From assembly GCA_005408345.1 (NCBI GenBank), contig SEMN01000624.1, positions 1 through 64,000 on the forward strand: a stretch of 64,000 bases of DNA, given 5' to 3'. Shown in pieces: positions 11,708 through 24,177 of this stretch. The notes below the pieces were generated by a model. That model searched no databases. It was not told the origin of the DNA and worked only from the letters and a program-made list of their open reading frames with translations. The stretch's first letter is position 1, and every line of letters starts with the position of its first letter. The stretch comes from Macquaria australasica (Eukaryota; Chordata; Actinopteri; Centrarchiformes; Percichthyidae). The position numbers were made by a program, and so were the translations under genes.

Positions 11708-14700
11708 ATGGCGGAGCTCGGTGAGAACAGCGGCCGCCAAGCTGAAGAACTTGACGGGACAAGCAGCAGAAACGTCCCTGAGCCTGTGTGTGGGACAGGG
11801 GAGCCTGCGGTGACAGTCCCCCGGGGGCTGTGGTCCTCAAACCAAGACCAGAGGAAAAAGTTAGTTCTGCATGTCGACCTCAACAACACCATACTGGTGT
11901 CGGACGCCGTGACTGGCCAGGGGACTCTAGCTGCTCTGGACTTTTTCCTCACAACTGTCACCTGGGGAAAGATGAGCAAACACGGTAAATTGATAGCACG
12001 TTTCCGTATCACACAGGAGTGCTAGGAATGTGTGTGTGCTCAGTCAGCGAGTTTATTGTTCCTGTGGTGTTAAAAGAACAAGCCAAATTCCTTTTTAAAC
12101 ATCTAGAAATTTGAAGTCCCCCTCCTCCTTTACTTCTGAACATATAAGAAACGGCAAGCTGTCAACCAATCCACAATAAACTGATGTTATTGAAATGAAA
12201 TACATCATTGGAATCGCACGTATGCCGAATATCAGGTCATCAATAATACAACTAGCTGAAAGGTTTAAAGTCATATTTTATCATGTGATCATTTGGCCAA
12301 TATGGAAGTGAACATTAAATTAACGTTTTTTAAAGTAATGTTTGGCAGAGCCATTCATAGGAGAGTTGATCTGTTTATTGGAGCATGTATAGTTTTTTTC
12401 TTCCAACATCCCCATGTATTTAGTTCCTATGTAACTCAAGTGATAATACTTCACTAAGGTTGTCCAAGGATTGTGTATAACTGCCTTAAAGTCATCACAG
12501 ACAATGGAGAAATTGAATCATGAATGTTATTGACTATATATGTCTTTGGCTGCACTACTACATTTTATTTTTATAGCAAGAAGTATTAAATTCCAGCGGG
12601 AGCCAGGTCTCACCAGGATTCTGCACTAGCATCCTCCACTCATTCTGTGATAAGGTATTTAGTGTGTCTACATTTAAAACCATTCACGAAAACCTTGTTC
12701 TCCTCACCTCTATGCAGGAAAGTGGGAATGGCTGAGTGACTCGCCCTCCCTGCTCCCTCCATGTGATGATGCTGTCAGTTACTACTCTCAGTTTGGACGG
12801 ATAACGGGTTTCACCTCCGCTGCGGGGCGACGTTTCCGGGGAGTTCTGGATGAGCATCTGGATCTGCTCCGCTGGCCCGAGGGCGTCCAGGCAAGCATCA
12901 TATAAGAGAAAATGGATAAGGCAGCCAGGTGGAAAGTGTTTGCATAAAGTTAGACAACCTATCACAGAAGTCTGAAGTTCTGCTGTGACCGGAGAGAGAA
13001 ATCATTCCCTTTTGATCACTACTACTTCTTAGATTACTATTTTTTATTGACTAAAGAGACCATGGTTGCATGGTACAGTATATACTGTACATAATGCAGT
13101 AATGAGAAAACAATGGCACCCTACTTAAACAGAGGTATAACTCCTCAATTCTTCAAGAAGGCACCTTTTTACATGTAACCTTTGCCTTATCTGACTGTAA
13201 TAACAAAATGTATTTAAATGGTACTTTGGCTAGTATTTTTCCCACTACTCATTATGCTTCCACTCTTATATTCAAACTAAATATGGTACTTGACTCCCAG
13301 GCGGCTGTTATTACAAAAGTTGTAGACCTTTTGATTCCTATCCAAGCCTTTATTTCTTCCAGTGATGTTGAGCATTGTGGTGTTGCTAACCCTGTAATTT
13401 TGTTTTTTATTACAATTTAAACTCCCATTGAAATTCTACATAAAGACCACGCTGACATACTTTAGAGCTCATTTTGCCACTTCTGTATGAACTAATCTTC
13501 CATCCTCTGTTCAACAGTTAGTTTTCAACCAGCTGATGTTGTCGCTTTTTTTCTGTGAGCCAAAGACAAGACAAACCACAGTCATCTGGTATCTGCAAAA
13601 TCTATGGTGATGCATAATATATACACAAGAGGTATACAAGTTAAGCAGATAGTTGTACATTATGCAACTAAGGTTAGTTTCCTTACTTTATAGCAGTTTA
13701 TAGCAGAAGCCAATCATTCTCTTTTGAACTGCATCACATGAGGGGTATCTTCCCAGTTCCTCAAACCATATTAAATCAAGTTCATATTTTAACTTAGAGT
13801 ATACTTGTGGAATTTCAGGTGTAGCTGTTAAGACACCTAGACTGTAGCTTAAGCAGAAAAAAACAAAATAACATGGAATATTCTGTAGCTTTTACAGTTG
13901 TTCAGTCGTGCAAACCTTACGGTGTATTACGTGTTAAGGCCATGCTTGGGAATCAGTTTCACTAGCAAAGTGGCTCCGCCGGTAGATGGTAAAGTTGCTA
14001 TATAAAAATAAATAAGATTTCCTGAACAAATCTTTTATCCCTGAAGCAATTATGTGTTACTGACTGCTCCCTGACTGTGTTCCCGGCAGGGAGACAGAGA
14101 GCTGGCTGTAAAAGGAGAGGATGGACGACTGTACCACTGGATTCTCCCCTCCTTCTTCCAGCTGCTCAAAGACCTGATGCAGGAAGGAAGGGAGTTTGCT
14201 GTCGTTTTTCGTACGTTTGGAACCGACCTACCTCGTGTGCTGAGGGCTGTATCCAAAGCACTGAATGAAGGGGCTCATCCACTGTTCCCTGATCTGCCTG
14301 ATCTCAAGGTGAAATAGAATCACACATATTCATTATTAAGCCACGAGTAAAAAGTGAGACATTCCCACCACTGTCTTGGTGGTGAGCAACATTTATTCTT
14401 TTATGTTAAAGGGTCTGTTCACCCAAACTAAAACAACACATTTTACCCTTAGTGGTATCAAGCTGATAGTTAATTCACCGCAGTAACGTAATATCTAGTT
14501 TACTTACAGTATATAGCCCAATCACACACACTAAGTGGGCTTTACAACAACAATTCCCAATGCAGACTTGAGTAAGTCAAACGTTATTTACAGTATATTG
14601 CACTTTTCAAAATAGGGTTATAAAGTGCAAAAGACAATAAAAAGCATTTGGATTAATATTTAAATCAAAGACAAGCAAATATTGTTGAAGAATGAGAACA

Positions 14701-17700
14701 AATTGGGGCAAGGAAGCAGCAATAAAATGATATAAATAGGTTATGAGATGAGTTTGCTGACGTGACATTTGGAGGGAGACTGTTCCATAATCTAGGAACC
14801 TGGGGCCACAAAATATCTTACAACTAGCTCCTAACTGGCTGAGTTAGGAGAAACTCCTAAAAATAAGGTCTGTGTCAGTCCTAACTTAAAGTGTAACTCC
14901 AGCCTCAAATTCTGCTGGAACCCTCTCTCCCAGCAAATTTACAAACTGCAACGAGTGATGGAACAACAACTGTAGGAGATGTGGCCTCGTGGCTATGTAG
15001 AGTCTTTTTTAATATAAATTTCATGACGTAGACAGGTCCCAACCGGATGACACTCTGTCAGCATTGGCCTCGCAAGGTTCAGGGCTTATTTAATAAGGAT
15101 TCACTCTGCTCACCAACAAATGGAAATAATCCAATAACACCGGAGATGACAGTTTGCACAACTCTATGCTACTTGGACACGGGTAAAATACAGTAAAATA
15201 TAGTTTGCAGCACTGATGATCTCAGCCTCAGATGTCTGACAAAATTATGAATTCATTATTATTCAATGTTTGTTTATTTTCTTGTCTTTTTTTGGCATCT
15301 TAACTGCAGTAAAAAGAACAAACAAACTGTTCAGTTCACCTTTGTTTTTTGGATGTGCTGTAGGGTTCTCCAGTAAAAGTGTGTGTGTGCACACGCATGT
15401 GCGCACGCTGATGTTCTCTTGAGGGAGCATGACCTTTTGTGCCCTTTTATAGACCCTCCCACCAACACACTCACACACACTGAATCATAAACATATGCGT
15501 CTCCTCTGCTCCCCTCCCAGAGGGCTTTGTACCTGTTAGCTTGCTGGAGTGGAACACATTGATTTTGAGAGAATAGTGGAGAGGGGAATGGACAGATGAT
15601 GGGGGGAGAGATGTCAGAAAGTGAACTTGTCTCAGGCTCAGTGAGCTGTCTGGAGGAGAGCACAGTGGAAATCTTATTCAAACAGTCTCCTGTCAGATGC
15701 TATTCATCAGTGTGATTGTTCAATTTCTGAACTTGAGCTGTGTGTTTACCTGCCTCAGTAAGTTTTTGGGTGCAGCAGCTTCACTATCATTGTTGTCAAG
15801 TTGTGAAGATGGGTGCAGTGGGGAAAAAAACATGCCTAATTAAAGCAGTACACTAAATCTTGGGGTTATTGGTTAATTTACCATTTAAGCCAAGAGATCA
15901 TGTCCTAATATCTGTGTACATTGGGGTTAGTGTCCACGCACATCAGTTGCTTCACAGTGAAAGCACTCCGGCACTGCCAGTAATAACTACACCACTTAAA
16001 TAACACTTTTCAATTCACTACATCTTGCCATTTTAGATTTGTACACAAATGCACAACATGATGATTGGAGCTTTCTAACCCACATGACAGCACTATTAAG
16101 TCATATCACTATAAAACGGGGAACACAACAGGCCCAGTGTGAGTCACTGGATGTGGACTGCTGGAATAAGCCTCCTGCCATGACAAAGGCAAAAACCATG
16201 CTAGTGAGCTATGTACATAATGTTACTCAAAAAAGGGGATATGTTTAAATGACTTGTAGTAAGTTAGCCGTCTGTTCTTTATGCTAAAGTATGGGTCTCT
16301 ACTATCTACTACAAACATAATGTTAGTGTTATAAGATGAGTTTTTACCAACTGGACAATTTCCCAAACCATACTGTGTATACCTTCAAGGACAAAACAAG
16401 ACTAGGAGTCTACAGCAAAGCTAGCTGCTCTGTGAGGCTGTGCTTAGCCACAGTGCTGCTTTGAGCTAAATGCTAACGTCGGCATGCTAACATGCTCACA
16501 CTGTAATGTTTACCTTCATAGCATAAAACTTATGGAGACCTGCTCTGTATGAAAAGTGCCCTGAGATAACTGAACTGAACTGAATTCACTATCTTAGTTT
16601 AACGTGTTAGCATGCTAACATTCGCTAATTAGAATTAAACACAGCTGTGGCTAACAGGAACGTCATTAGTTAGCAGGTATTTAGTCATAAACCAAAGTAT
16701 TGGATAAATAAAAATTATGACCTGATGATTGCGCTGGGTAAAAAGGTAAGGTATCACTAAAATTGTTACAGTTCATCCTGTGGGTGACATGAATGTATGT
16801 ACCAAATTTTCTGGTAATCCATCCATTTCAGTCTGCACCAAAGTGGTTTTTGTTTAGAATACTGCTGACACCACTTGTTCTAAAATTGTGGCGTCTTATT
16901 AAAGTTAAAACTGTGTGCCAGAGGGCGTTTTAATTATTTTCATTTTAAACTCTGCCATAACACAAATCATGTCCAAAATCATTTAGTTGATAGTTTAATG
17001 GTCATTATCTGTAAAGTATCCACACTACTTATTATAAAGCTACAGATTATTAGAGTTGTTTTTTATGCAGCTGGCACAGACTTTTTTTTATTTTATGTCT
17101 GAGAAAGTTTAATGCTGATCACAATTAATTTAGGTCAAGTCTGCCAGAGGCCATGTTTTCATAACAAAATCACTTCACCGAAGTTTCTTGTGGTTTTAGA
17201 GTTCAGAGCAGTTCTCCCTCTTTGTTCTTCTCTCTGACTTTGACTCTTCTTGTTGCTCTCGGCTCAGTTAAGTGTGAATATGACTCCGGGCAAGATCCGC
17301 TGCAGCAAGAGGGGAATCGTGCTTACCCGAGCCGAGGACCGCGTGTCAACCCGTGATGGAGAAAGAGGCCTGTACCAGTACTTCAGCTCAGTCCAGGGCC
17401 TGGGAGGCTTTCAGGACCACTTTGACTGGTACGCATAACATTAATGTGGGTTTTGTGGCCCCTATCCCTTCATCCATTCTTTTTCAAATCTTTCTATGCC
17501 AATGTTTGTCATCCAGGTGGCTTACTAATAACTTCTCCATCCGTGGAGGGAAGCTGTTGTGGATCGACCCGTTTGACCAAAATGTTCAGCACATCTTTAT
17601 AGATGACAACATACGACTGAAGGACGAGGATACCATAATTCATCCCAAGGTACTGTCACTTCTTTTAAAAGCCACCACTATTGGCAACTGTAAGGATTGT

Positions 17701-20288
17701 AACTACACTGATGGGTTTTTGGCCCGAAAGTTAGCATCTCCGTGGGTCCCCCGACAAAAAGGCAATGGGATTTTTCCATTGGATTTGGGATTATTGCAGA
17801 AAATAAGCTCTGTGCCAAACTAAAGTTTATGATACTTACACGTTTTGTTCAGCAAGATGATCCTCACAAATGAACACCACCAAGTAAGAGCTAACGTTAG
17901 GCTATAAACGACCTACACCAAGATCGCATGACTGCAACGTCACCACCACTAACCTTCCAACTTGTAATTTGATTTTGCGTGCTTACCTCAGCATTTGAGT
18001 CAGAATAGTTTGCAAGAGCGTGAGTATGAGTTTCTGTGTTCGGAGTGATGACGTTTACCGTCCCTGACAACCTCTGTAGTCTCATTTAGCCACTTGTTAG
18101 CAACCGCCTTTTTTAAGACGCATAAAAACTTCAAAATTCACGAGTGGGGATTTTACTAACATATTTGATGTCACAGAACAAAATGTGAAAATCTCTTAAG
18201 CTTGTGTTAACCACAGACCTTATTTCAGACATCTAACCAAAAACCCATTCAAGAAACCTATTGACTTTGAGACGAGGGAACCGGAAGTACAAAAATGCTA
18301 ACTCATTTCCAGGTTTTAGGATTCACTCCTGCGCCACTCTATAATTAGTGATATTTTCATTTTCCTAATTTTCTTTTCACTTTTGAGGTGATTCAGCTTT
18401 TTAATAGAGACAGAATCTGAGATATGGGTGTTTTTAAAAGAAAAGTATGTATACAGGCTTTAGTACCACTGCTGTGTCATTTTCTTTCAGGTTCTTGGAA
18501 CAAAATCAGCACTTTGTAACATAACCACTGAGTCAGTGGTATTGACCTGCAGCTCTGAGAAACCTTCATACAGATATATGGTGATTTTGTTAGACTAGCT
18601 GGAGTGGATATGGTGCTTCTTTCACCTGCAGTTGTTATTGACAGCAGTTTTTAGAGAAATCACATCTTTTTGTAGATGGAACTAGGCAGTGAGGACACAC
18701 TGCCTCCCACGCAGGAAGACTTTTGGATGAGATTTTAGCAGCACAGACGACATCTCAAATACCCATGGATCAGGTCATGGACACTTGTTGGAAACAGATA
18801 ATTTTACAGTTTTAGCATCACGCTAGCTCTGTGTATTATGAGCTAAAATTCCAACTTGGTCTGTGATAAGTGAACCTTGTACATACAAGGGTTTCTGATC
18901 TCCCACCCTCTCTCTTTCCTGTATTAATTATGCATTAAGCTTCTTTGTCTTATTTTCCACTTGAACACAACTTTTCCTGTTGTATTTGTCTTGTCTTTAT
19001 TTTATCTTATGTCTCTATATTTATTCAATTGTTCAGTGAGGGTCCCAACTATATATTTCATGTAATAGGCCTTTTTTACAGAGGACATTTTGACGTGTCA
19101 CTTATAACATTAACGATGGCTCTGTTCTATTCAAGTGTTACAGTAAGTCATGACAGTGTGACAGTGACTACATTTACATGCACAAAATATTCCGGTTTTT
19201 GCCCTTATTCTGAAAAAGACGATATTCCTACTAAGCTGTTTACATGGCTAATGACAATGAATGTTCCACTAATATTCCTGTTTACATGCAGCTTTGCATA
19301 CTCCGGCTGTTTGACAGGGGTCGATGCCCTAACATGTCGTTTATCACGTCAAAATATGGAAAAATGGAACAGCTGGTGGTGGACACAGCCTCCCTCTTTC
19401 ATTCATTTAACCACCTTCTTGAAAATGTCGGCGTTGTGATACTTGTGCATATCCAAAAACCTGTTCATATCCAAGTCTTTCATAATGTTTAAAAGTAGGT
19501 GTGTTTCCCACCAGAAATGTGGACTTTTCATTTGTGCGTGCATCTCTACCCCAGCCTCACAAACTGTTGGCTAGTTGGTTTGTTTACAACGCACCTGTGC
19601 TTTCCTACATGTCAAAATGTTCTCTGTGAAAAATATCCAGTGCTTGATAGAGGACATTTTGGGCAGACATACTGTAATTGTAGTCCTTATTTTACAACCT
19701 TTTAGGAGTCACTGCAGTTAGCCCCTAAGACTCACACTTAAAGTTATTTTTAGCTTCTTTAAACAAAGTTCCACTTCTTGCTAAGAATTTATGTTAATCA
19801 TCCTGTGAGTCTCCCAACATGGATTCAGTGGAATGTATGATCCATGCTATTGTGTGTATATGTATCTCTGGGCAGTGAGTTGGTTATGCTGTGGTCTCTA
19901 TAGATAATGTTATGTTTATTGTGAGGTTTTTTGGACTTGGTCAGAGACGGTATTCATGCAGCTATTTCTCATCATTTTAATCCGTCTCAATGAAGTAGCT
20001 TCCACAGATGTGTTGGCGAGACTGTTGCTGGTTCAGAACTCCAGAAAGCTGACATGACTTTTCCTCCCTCTTTCCTCTGGTTTCTGCCTTTTCTCTGTGT
20101 GTGTTTCTCAGGTTTTCTTGGACCCAGGTGGCGCTGAGACTCGTACAGCCTGCACCTCTGAGCTCTATGACATCGCACTGGTCCAGACGGACCTCCTCCG
20201 GGCCATTTCTGACCCCAGCTACTTCACTCAGCGCGTCCACATCTGCCAGGAAAACTATGAAAGGAATCTCCAACAGGGGGCAGGCTAG
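11708..20288 (+). CDS. HAD-superfamily-like protein, complete six-exon gene (379 aa)
   Basis: Exons are 11708-11984, 12718-12890, 14090-14308, 17268-17428, 17517-17649 and 20112-20288. They total 1140 nt with all phases compatible, giving 379 residues and a stop. Residues 1-50 are variable and polar. LVLHVDLNNTILVSD follows, a hydrophobic strand with HAD motif I (D57, N59, T61). FAVVFRTFGTDLP (residues 186-198) fits motif II (T192). GGKLLWIDP (K289) could supply the motif III Lys, and HIFIDDNIR (D306, D307) fits motif IV. Classical HAD phosphatases have Asp at motif I position +2, here Asn59, so catalysis may be altered or absent. Conserved Trp/Phe-rich stretches suggest a dedicated family. 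I recognise the fold, not a named gene or substrate. The start is the first ATG after the promoter-like site, in context gtcATGG. Confidence 0.88.
11985..12717 (+). other. HAD gene intron 1
   Basis: The donor is cacg|gtaaat and the acceptor ctatgcag. AT-rich, with no recognised repeat. Confidence 0.6.
12891..14089 (+). other. HAD gene intron 2, apparent GC-AG type
   Basis: The exon ends cag and is followed by gcaagc; the acceptor is ttcccggcag. A GC donor with the strong surrounding consensus CAG|GCAAG is the simplest reading. The interior is AT-rich without recognised elements. Confidence 0.6.
14580..14830 (-). mobile_element. L2-like LINE 3'-end fragment
   Basis: Reads tatattgcacttttcaaaat, ttataaagtgcaaaagac, and later gggagactgttccataatct with ggggccacaaaatatctta. 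This arrangement resembles the 3' coding end and UTR of a LINE on the minus strand. A related tail is at 25668-25920. Short and degenerate. Confidence 0.5.
16400..16850 (-). repeat. Dispersed repeat family L, copy 1
   Basis: Contains ctctgtgaggctgtgctta, gctttgagctaaatgctaac, gcatgctaacatgctcaca and, further on, the complement of ccactttggtgcagactgaaat. The same blocks in the opposite orientation occur at 37140-37670 and 57120-57710, which defines a family of about 500 bp. Confidence 0.7.
17650..20111 (+). other. HAD gene intron 5 with nested repeats
   Basis: Donor aag|gtactg, acceptor gtttctcag. The frame open past 17649 is read-through into intron. The intron contains the nested foldback elements at 19077-19632; the remainder is unrecognised. 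Confidence 0.6.
19077..19632. mobile_element. Foldback family D copy 3, split by a family E element
   Basis: The left arm (ggccttttttacagaggac, attttgacgtgtcac) begins near 19078, and its complement (cacctgtgctttcctacatg, tcaaaatgttctctgtgaaa) lies at about 19590-19632. Between them, 19164 to about 19582 starts gactacatttacatgcac and contains ccagaaatgtgga and cacaaactgttggct, blocks shared with the element at 48241-49047. An element of family E therefore appears to have inserted into a family D element. The right edge of the inner element is approximate. Confidence 0.6.
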
Positions 20289-22250
20289 CAGTTCAACCAC
20301 CGTCTCCCTGTTTGTCTGTATGACAACCTCCAGTTCAGGGTTCCGTTAACCCAGACACCACAGTCACAGCACAGACAGAGGATGCAGGCACAGTAGACTG
20401 TAGGTAAGGCTATTAAACACAAAGGTTGATGACTTATTGAAGCACAAATGGAAGAAGTTTACATATGGAGGAAGGTAACATAAATAAATATTCAGATGAG
20501 GAAGGAGCAATATTCTAAAAAGGACAAACAGTGCACTTCAGTGAGATTTGGAAGCAGCTAGATAAGTAGGATTTTAAATCATCTCAAACAGTTCAAAAAC
20601 CACACATACTTTATCTACTCCAGGACAGCAGTTAAAGGATGTCAGCTCATACAAAGAGCACTTCACAAATAGATTGTACTGTCTGCTGTCCTAAGGTGAA
20701 CCGCCACAAAAAGAGTTCTTGACTTAATTAAGCACCAAAGTGGCCAGGCCAGAGTCTTTGATTGCAGCAAAGGCTCCATGACTAATCACGCCACTGGATA
20801 ATTGCCCTAACTCTCTGAAATTTGTGTCAGACAGCATAATTTGGGTCAGATATTGTGAAAAAGCCTTCAAGTGTTGCGTTCGTTGTCTAGTGAATAGAAT
20901 CCACCAGGGTTTTGCTTCAGCTCTTCATTTGTCATCCTCAGGGTGTGACACTTTGATGTTGCTTCTCCTTTAGATTGTTAAGAAAATGTATTTTAACGTC
21001 CATTGTTGGCTATCGTCTGCGTGGAATACATCCACTCAGAACTTAAAGGTAATACTTGAATACTTCCAGATGACTGAGTTACTGAGTATGACTGTGTAAG
21101 TTAAGAGTGATACCTCAAAGCGCACTATTACCACATTACGAAGGCATTGCAATCAGAAAATTACTTTCTAATGCGCCTATATTACCAGTAAGAATCACAG
21201 AAGACATCATATTAGATTCATAACAACACATATCATTTGCTGATGTGATCAGATAAGAATAATCCATACCCATGAAACATTTGTCAGAGCAGTGTGAATA
21301 TACAAAGTAATATCCTCTCGAAGCACAGAGACATATCAGGTTGAACATGGGTTTGGGATGTGTTTGCACTGAATTACTATTTACTGTGGTTTTTATTATT
21401 TGAAAGCACCCTTCTGTGAAACATTTAATTAGTTGAATTTGTGTGGAAGTTATGGTAATTTTTGCTTTTAGGGTTTCAGGATATATTAATTGTTAAGCTT
21501 CCAGGGAGATGTTTAATTGCTGTATTTTCCTCAGGTCAGCTTTAGAGAGCAAGCTGAATGCAAACAGTATCAACAATCTCAAGAAAATGCAGGTTTCTGA
21601 GGACCACTGAGAACGGCTGAGTGATAATGCCAATGTTATACTTCAGTATATAGTGAGCATGGATTTCCTTAAAAAGAGAACATGCAAGTAAATAAAAAAG
21701 AAAAATGCAAAGACAACACTAGGATGGAAGGCTTTGTTGGTGCTAACATTACAGTATGTTACAATTGCTGTGGCTGTTTTCAATGTGCAAAACTCTCAAA
21801 CTGCTGTACTCACACACACAATTAAAACATCTGTGTCAAAGTAGGTAATACATCCTGCATGGCTTTATTAGAGCATCATAACATTGTATATGTTTATTGG
21901 TTAATTTGAATCGTTGTTGCATTTTAAAGTAAAATAATCATTAGGATATAATTCTGTCAAACACACTAATTCTCATCAAAACAGTCTCCAGTGAGCATTT
22001 CTGTAAGATTATACAAGTAGCAAGAAAACATGAGGAAAAAATATGCAATTTATGAAGAAGTTAGTATTTGAAATGATGTAGAGTGAGTGACTTAAATTGT
22101 ATTTATTGAATATGCAAATACAGACTTTATACCACAGTAAATTCTACATTCACACAAGGCAAAATGATGATTACTTCACTGCATCAGTTTACTTTTTCTG
22201 TTCTGTTTCAACCTCAGAGTTTATGTATTTTTCAAGACACCAAACCTTAG
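20289..22250 (+). other. HAD gene 3' UTR then intergenic
   Basis: A possible poly(A) signal AATAAA lies at 20483-20488, about 195 bp after the stop, in taaataaatattc. Beyond it is AT-rich DNA in which I recognise nothing. Confidence 0.45.
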
Positions 22251-22269
22251 ATTTTTCAATTACTTGTAG

Positions 22270-22445
22270 GGTGTTAAATTCACTTTTTTTTTGTCCACCA
22301 GCCAAATGGCTAGTGAATGTTTAAATTTAACCAGCCACTAAATAGATTACCATAATTTTTTTTGGCTGGTGAGTGAAAGCTGGCAAATCTACCAGCCACT
22401 TGCATATTTCAACAGCATTTGGCTGCTGTCTGGTGCTAAGTTTGT
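22270..22445. repeat. Short internally repeated tract (ccagccac/gctggtg)
   Basis: ccaccagccaaatggctagtg, aaccagccactaaat, ttggctggtgagtg and ctaccagccacttg recur in both orientations within about 170 bp. Probably a remnant of a small repeat element; class not recognised. Confidence 0.45.
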
Positions 22446-23144
22446 GCCCTGAGTTTGATCATCTAAAATCATACCTGCAGACTAGTCGCTCGCAATTTTA
22501 GTTGTTAATGTTTCAGAAAGCTGTTGTCACGTCGCGAACATCTTTGGTGAGATGTTTTGTTTCGAGTCTTTTGGCCAATCAGAATCAAGATAACTGCATC
22601 GTCTTCTTTTCTATGGATGTATAAAGACTTTTCGTGGTACTACTACAATGGACACTAGTTCTGAGGTTAGTCTCGTTTTCTGCCAACGACCTAATATGCT
22701 GTTTAACTAACTTAACGTTAGGTAACTAGTTGCTAAAGTAACGTTAACTTGCCAAATCAAGTTGAAGTGTGTCGTGATAATTTTTTCCTAACGTTACCCC
22801 ATCAAATCTTTCCCAACCTGTTTATAATGGAAAGCTTGCCAGCTTGATAGCACGTCAGCAAACTGTGTATTACAACCATACAGTCTATGATTACAACGTT
22901 ACAGTTCAGAATCAAAAGTTTGTTGAGGCTAACTCCCACTGCATCCGTATTGTTATCCGATTTTAATGTCCGTCATTGTCGTAAGTTACGAGGGAAATAA
23001 AAACGAAAACGTAAGGAAACACCGGCTCTGGTGGATCATTTAACCTCGACAGATGCAGTTGGGGTTAGCCTTAACAAACTTTTATGATAATGAAAAAGGA
23101 GGCCATGAAGCCAGCTGATAATATCTAGACAATTATTTTTCAGA

Positions 23145-23400
23145 ATGAGCGAGCTTAAAGAGGAAGATGCTATGTATGTAGTGCAGCTTGACTCAGGGCT
23201 GAGGTGCAGATGGAGCTGGGCCTGGCTAAAGGTTGAGGCGAAAACAGAGGTGAAGGGAGTCCAGCACAGCTTCCCGCTGTCACAGTATAAAAAAAAAAAA
23301 AAAGATAAAATAGGGCATGCAAAATGCAGCCTCTGCACAAAAGAAATCAATTACAGCAACAAGGGCTCTCATGCCCTCTTGGCAAATGTCTTGTTAAAAT
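23145..23400 (+). pseudogene. Possible zinc-finger/BED-type transposase-like N-terminal fragment
   Basis: An open frame from ATG 23145 encodes MSELKEEDAMYVVQLDSGLR, a Trp-rich stretch (CRWSWAWLKVE), a Lys run over an A13 tract (about 23288-23300), then HAKCSLCTKEINYSNKGSHA. The CxxC followed by a later His resembles the first half of a BED-like zinc finger, as found near the start of hAT transposases and their host-adopted relatives. It is preceded by a splice-acceptor-like tttttcag at 23136-23143. After about residue 85 the sequence becomes low-complexity (tggggg, cgcccccagaccccc) with no further domain. I read it as a decayed transposase 5' end; a 5' fragment of a host gene is the alternative. 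Confidence 0.4.
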
Positions 23401-23856
23401 CACAAAAACAATTCTTCTGGGGGAGGACGCCCCCAGACCCCCCTACAGGGCTTGAGTTTACAAACATGTCAGCTTTTTCGTCTCTTGTGAGTTTGCAGGT
23501 CTGTAAAATACAGTACGCTACAGTATTACTGTATTTCTGAAAAGCAAGGAGAAATGCTTGCAAACACACGTTGCATTGATTCAATGATCGGTAGGCTTGG
23601 TAAAGGCATTGACACTAATAATAAGTAAGCTAATATGAGGTGGCTTTAATCTTAGGACTGAGCATGTGATTTAGTGTTTAGCACTTTGTATGTAAGAACA
23701 GCATTTTGTGGTGAGGTGAGGAAGAAAACGGCCACAAACCAGAACAGATGTGAAATGTGTCCATGTGCCCTGAGAGTTTTGTCAGCCCATTTGACTGTTA
23801 TCAGGCTATTGAACAGGCGTTATCATCACACATCTGTCCCAAATATATGGGCTGGT

Positions 23857-24177
23857 AGGGGCCTACTAGTAGGTTCAAGAGGCTTTTATCACCCATTTAT
23901 TTCAGTTAGCCAATGCAGCGTGTTTAGGTGACGTAGTATAGAGAGCGACAAAGTCCATGTAAGGAGGAGGCTGGGGTACAGGACTTTCACCCAGGAGGCC
24001 AGAGTTTACGATTTACGTCACATAACGTCACTTATTTGAACCCAAACCCTGATCTTTTCCGAAACCTAACCAAGTAGTGTGTCTGTATGAGACTCAGAGG
24101 AGGGGTGACATGACTGATCAGCCATGTGAATAGATGATAACGGCCTTCTGAACCTACTAGCAGGTGTAGCAGGCCCT
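23857..24177. mobile_element. Foldback element, about 320 bp
   Basis: The left end ggggcctactagtaggttca and right end tgaacctactagcaggtg with caggccct are inverted. The interior includes acccaggaggccagag, acgtcacataacgtcac and gatcttttccgaaacctaac; the last block recurs near 41140-41165. No coding frame. Confidence 0.65.

Larger units (their letters stand above)
14309..17267 (+). other. HAD gene intron 3 with repeats
   Basis: Holds an L2-like 3'-end fragment near 14580-14830 and a GC-poor stretch with a short alternating GT/GC tract at 15378-15410. A minus-oriented copy of the gctaacatgctaac repeat family lies at 16400-16850. The rest is unrecognised. Confidence 0.55.

Noticed and set aside
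17650..17823. Frame extension after the fifth HAD exon
   Set aside because: A clean donor follows 17649, and the 20112 exon continues in phase with plausible protein sequence. The extension is intron read-through.
18945..19439. 164-codon plus-strand frame
   Set aside because: It lies across repeat families D and E inside a HAD intron; the frame is fortuitous.
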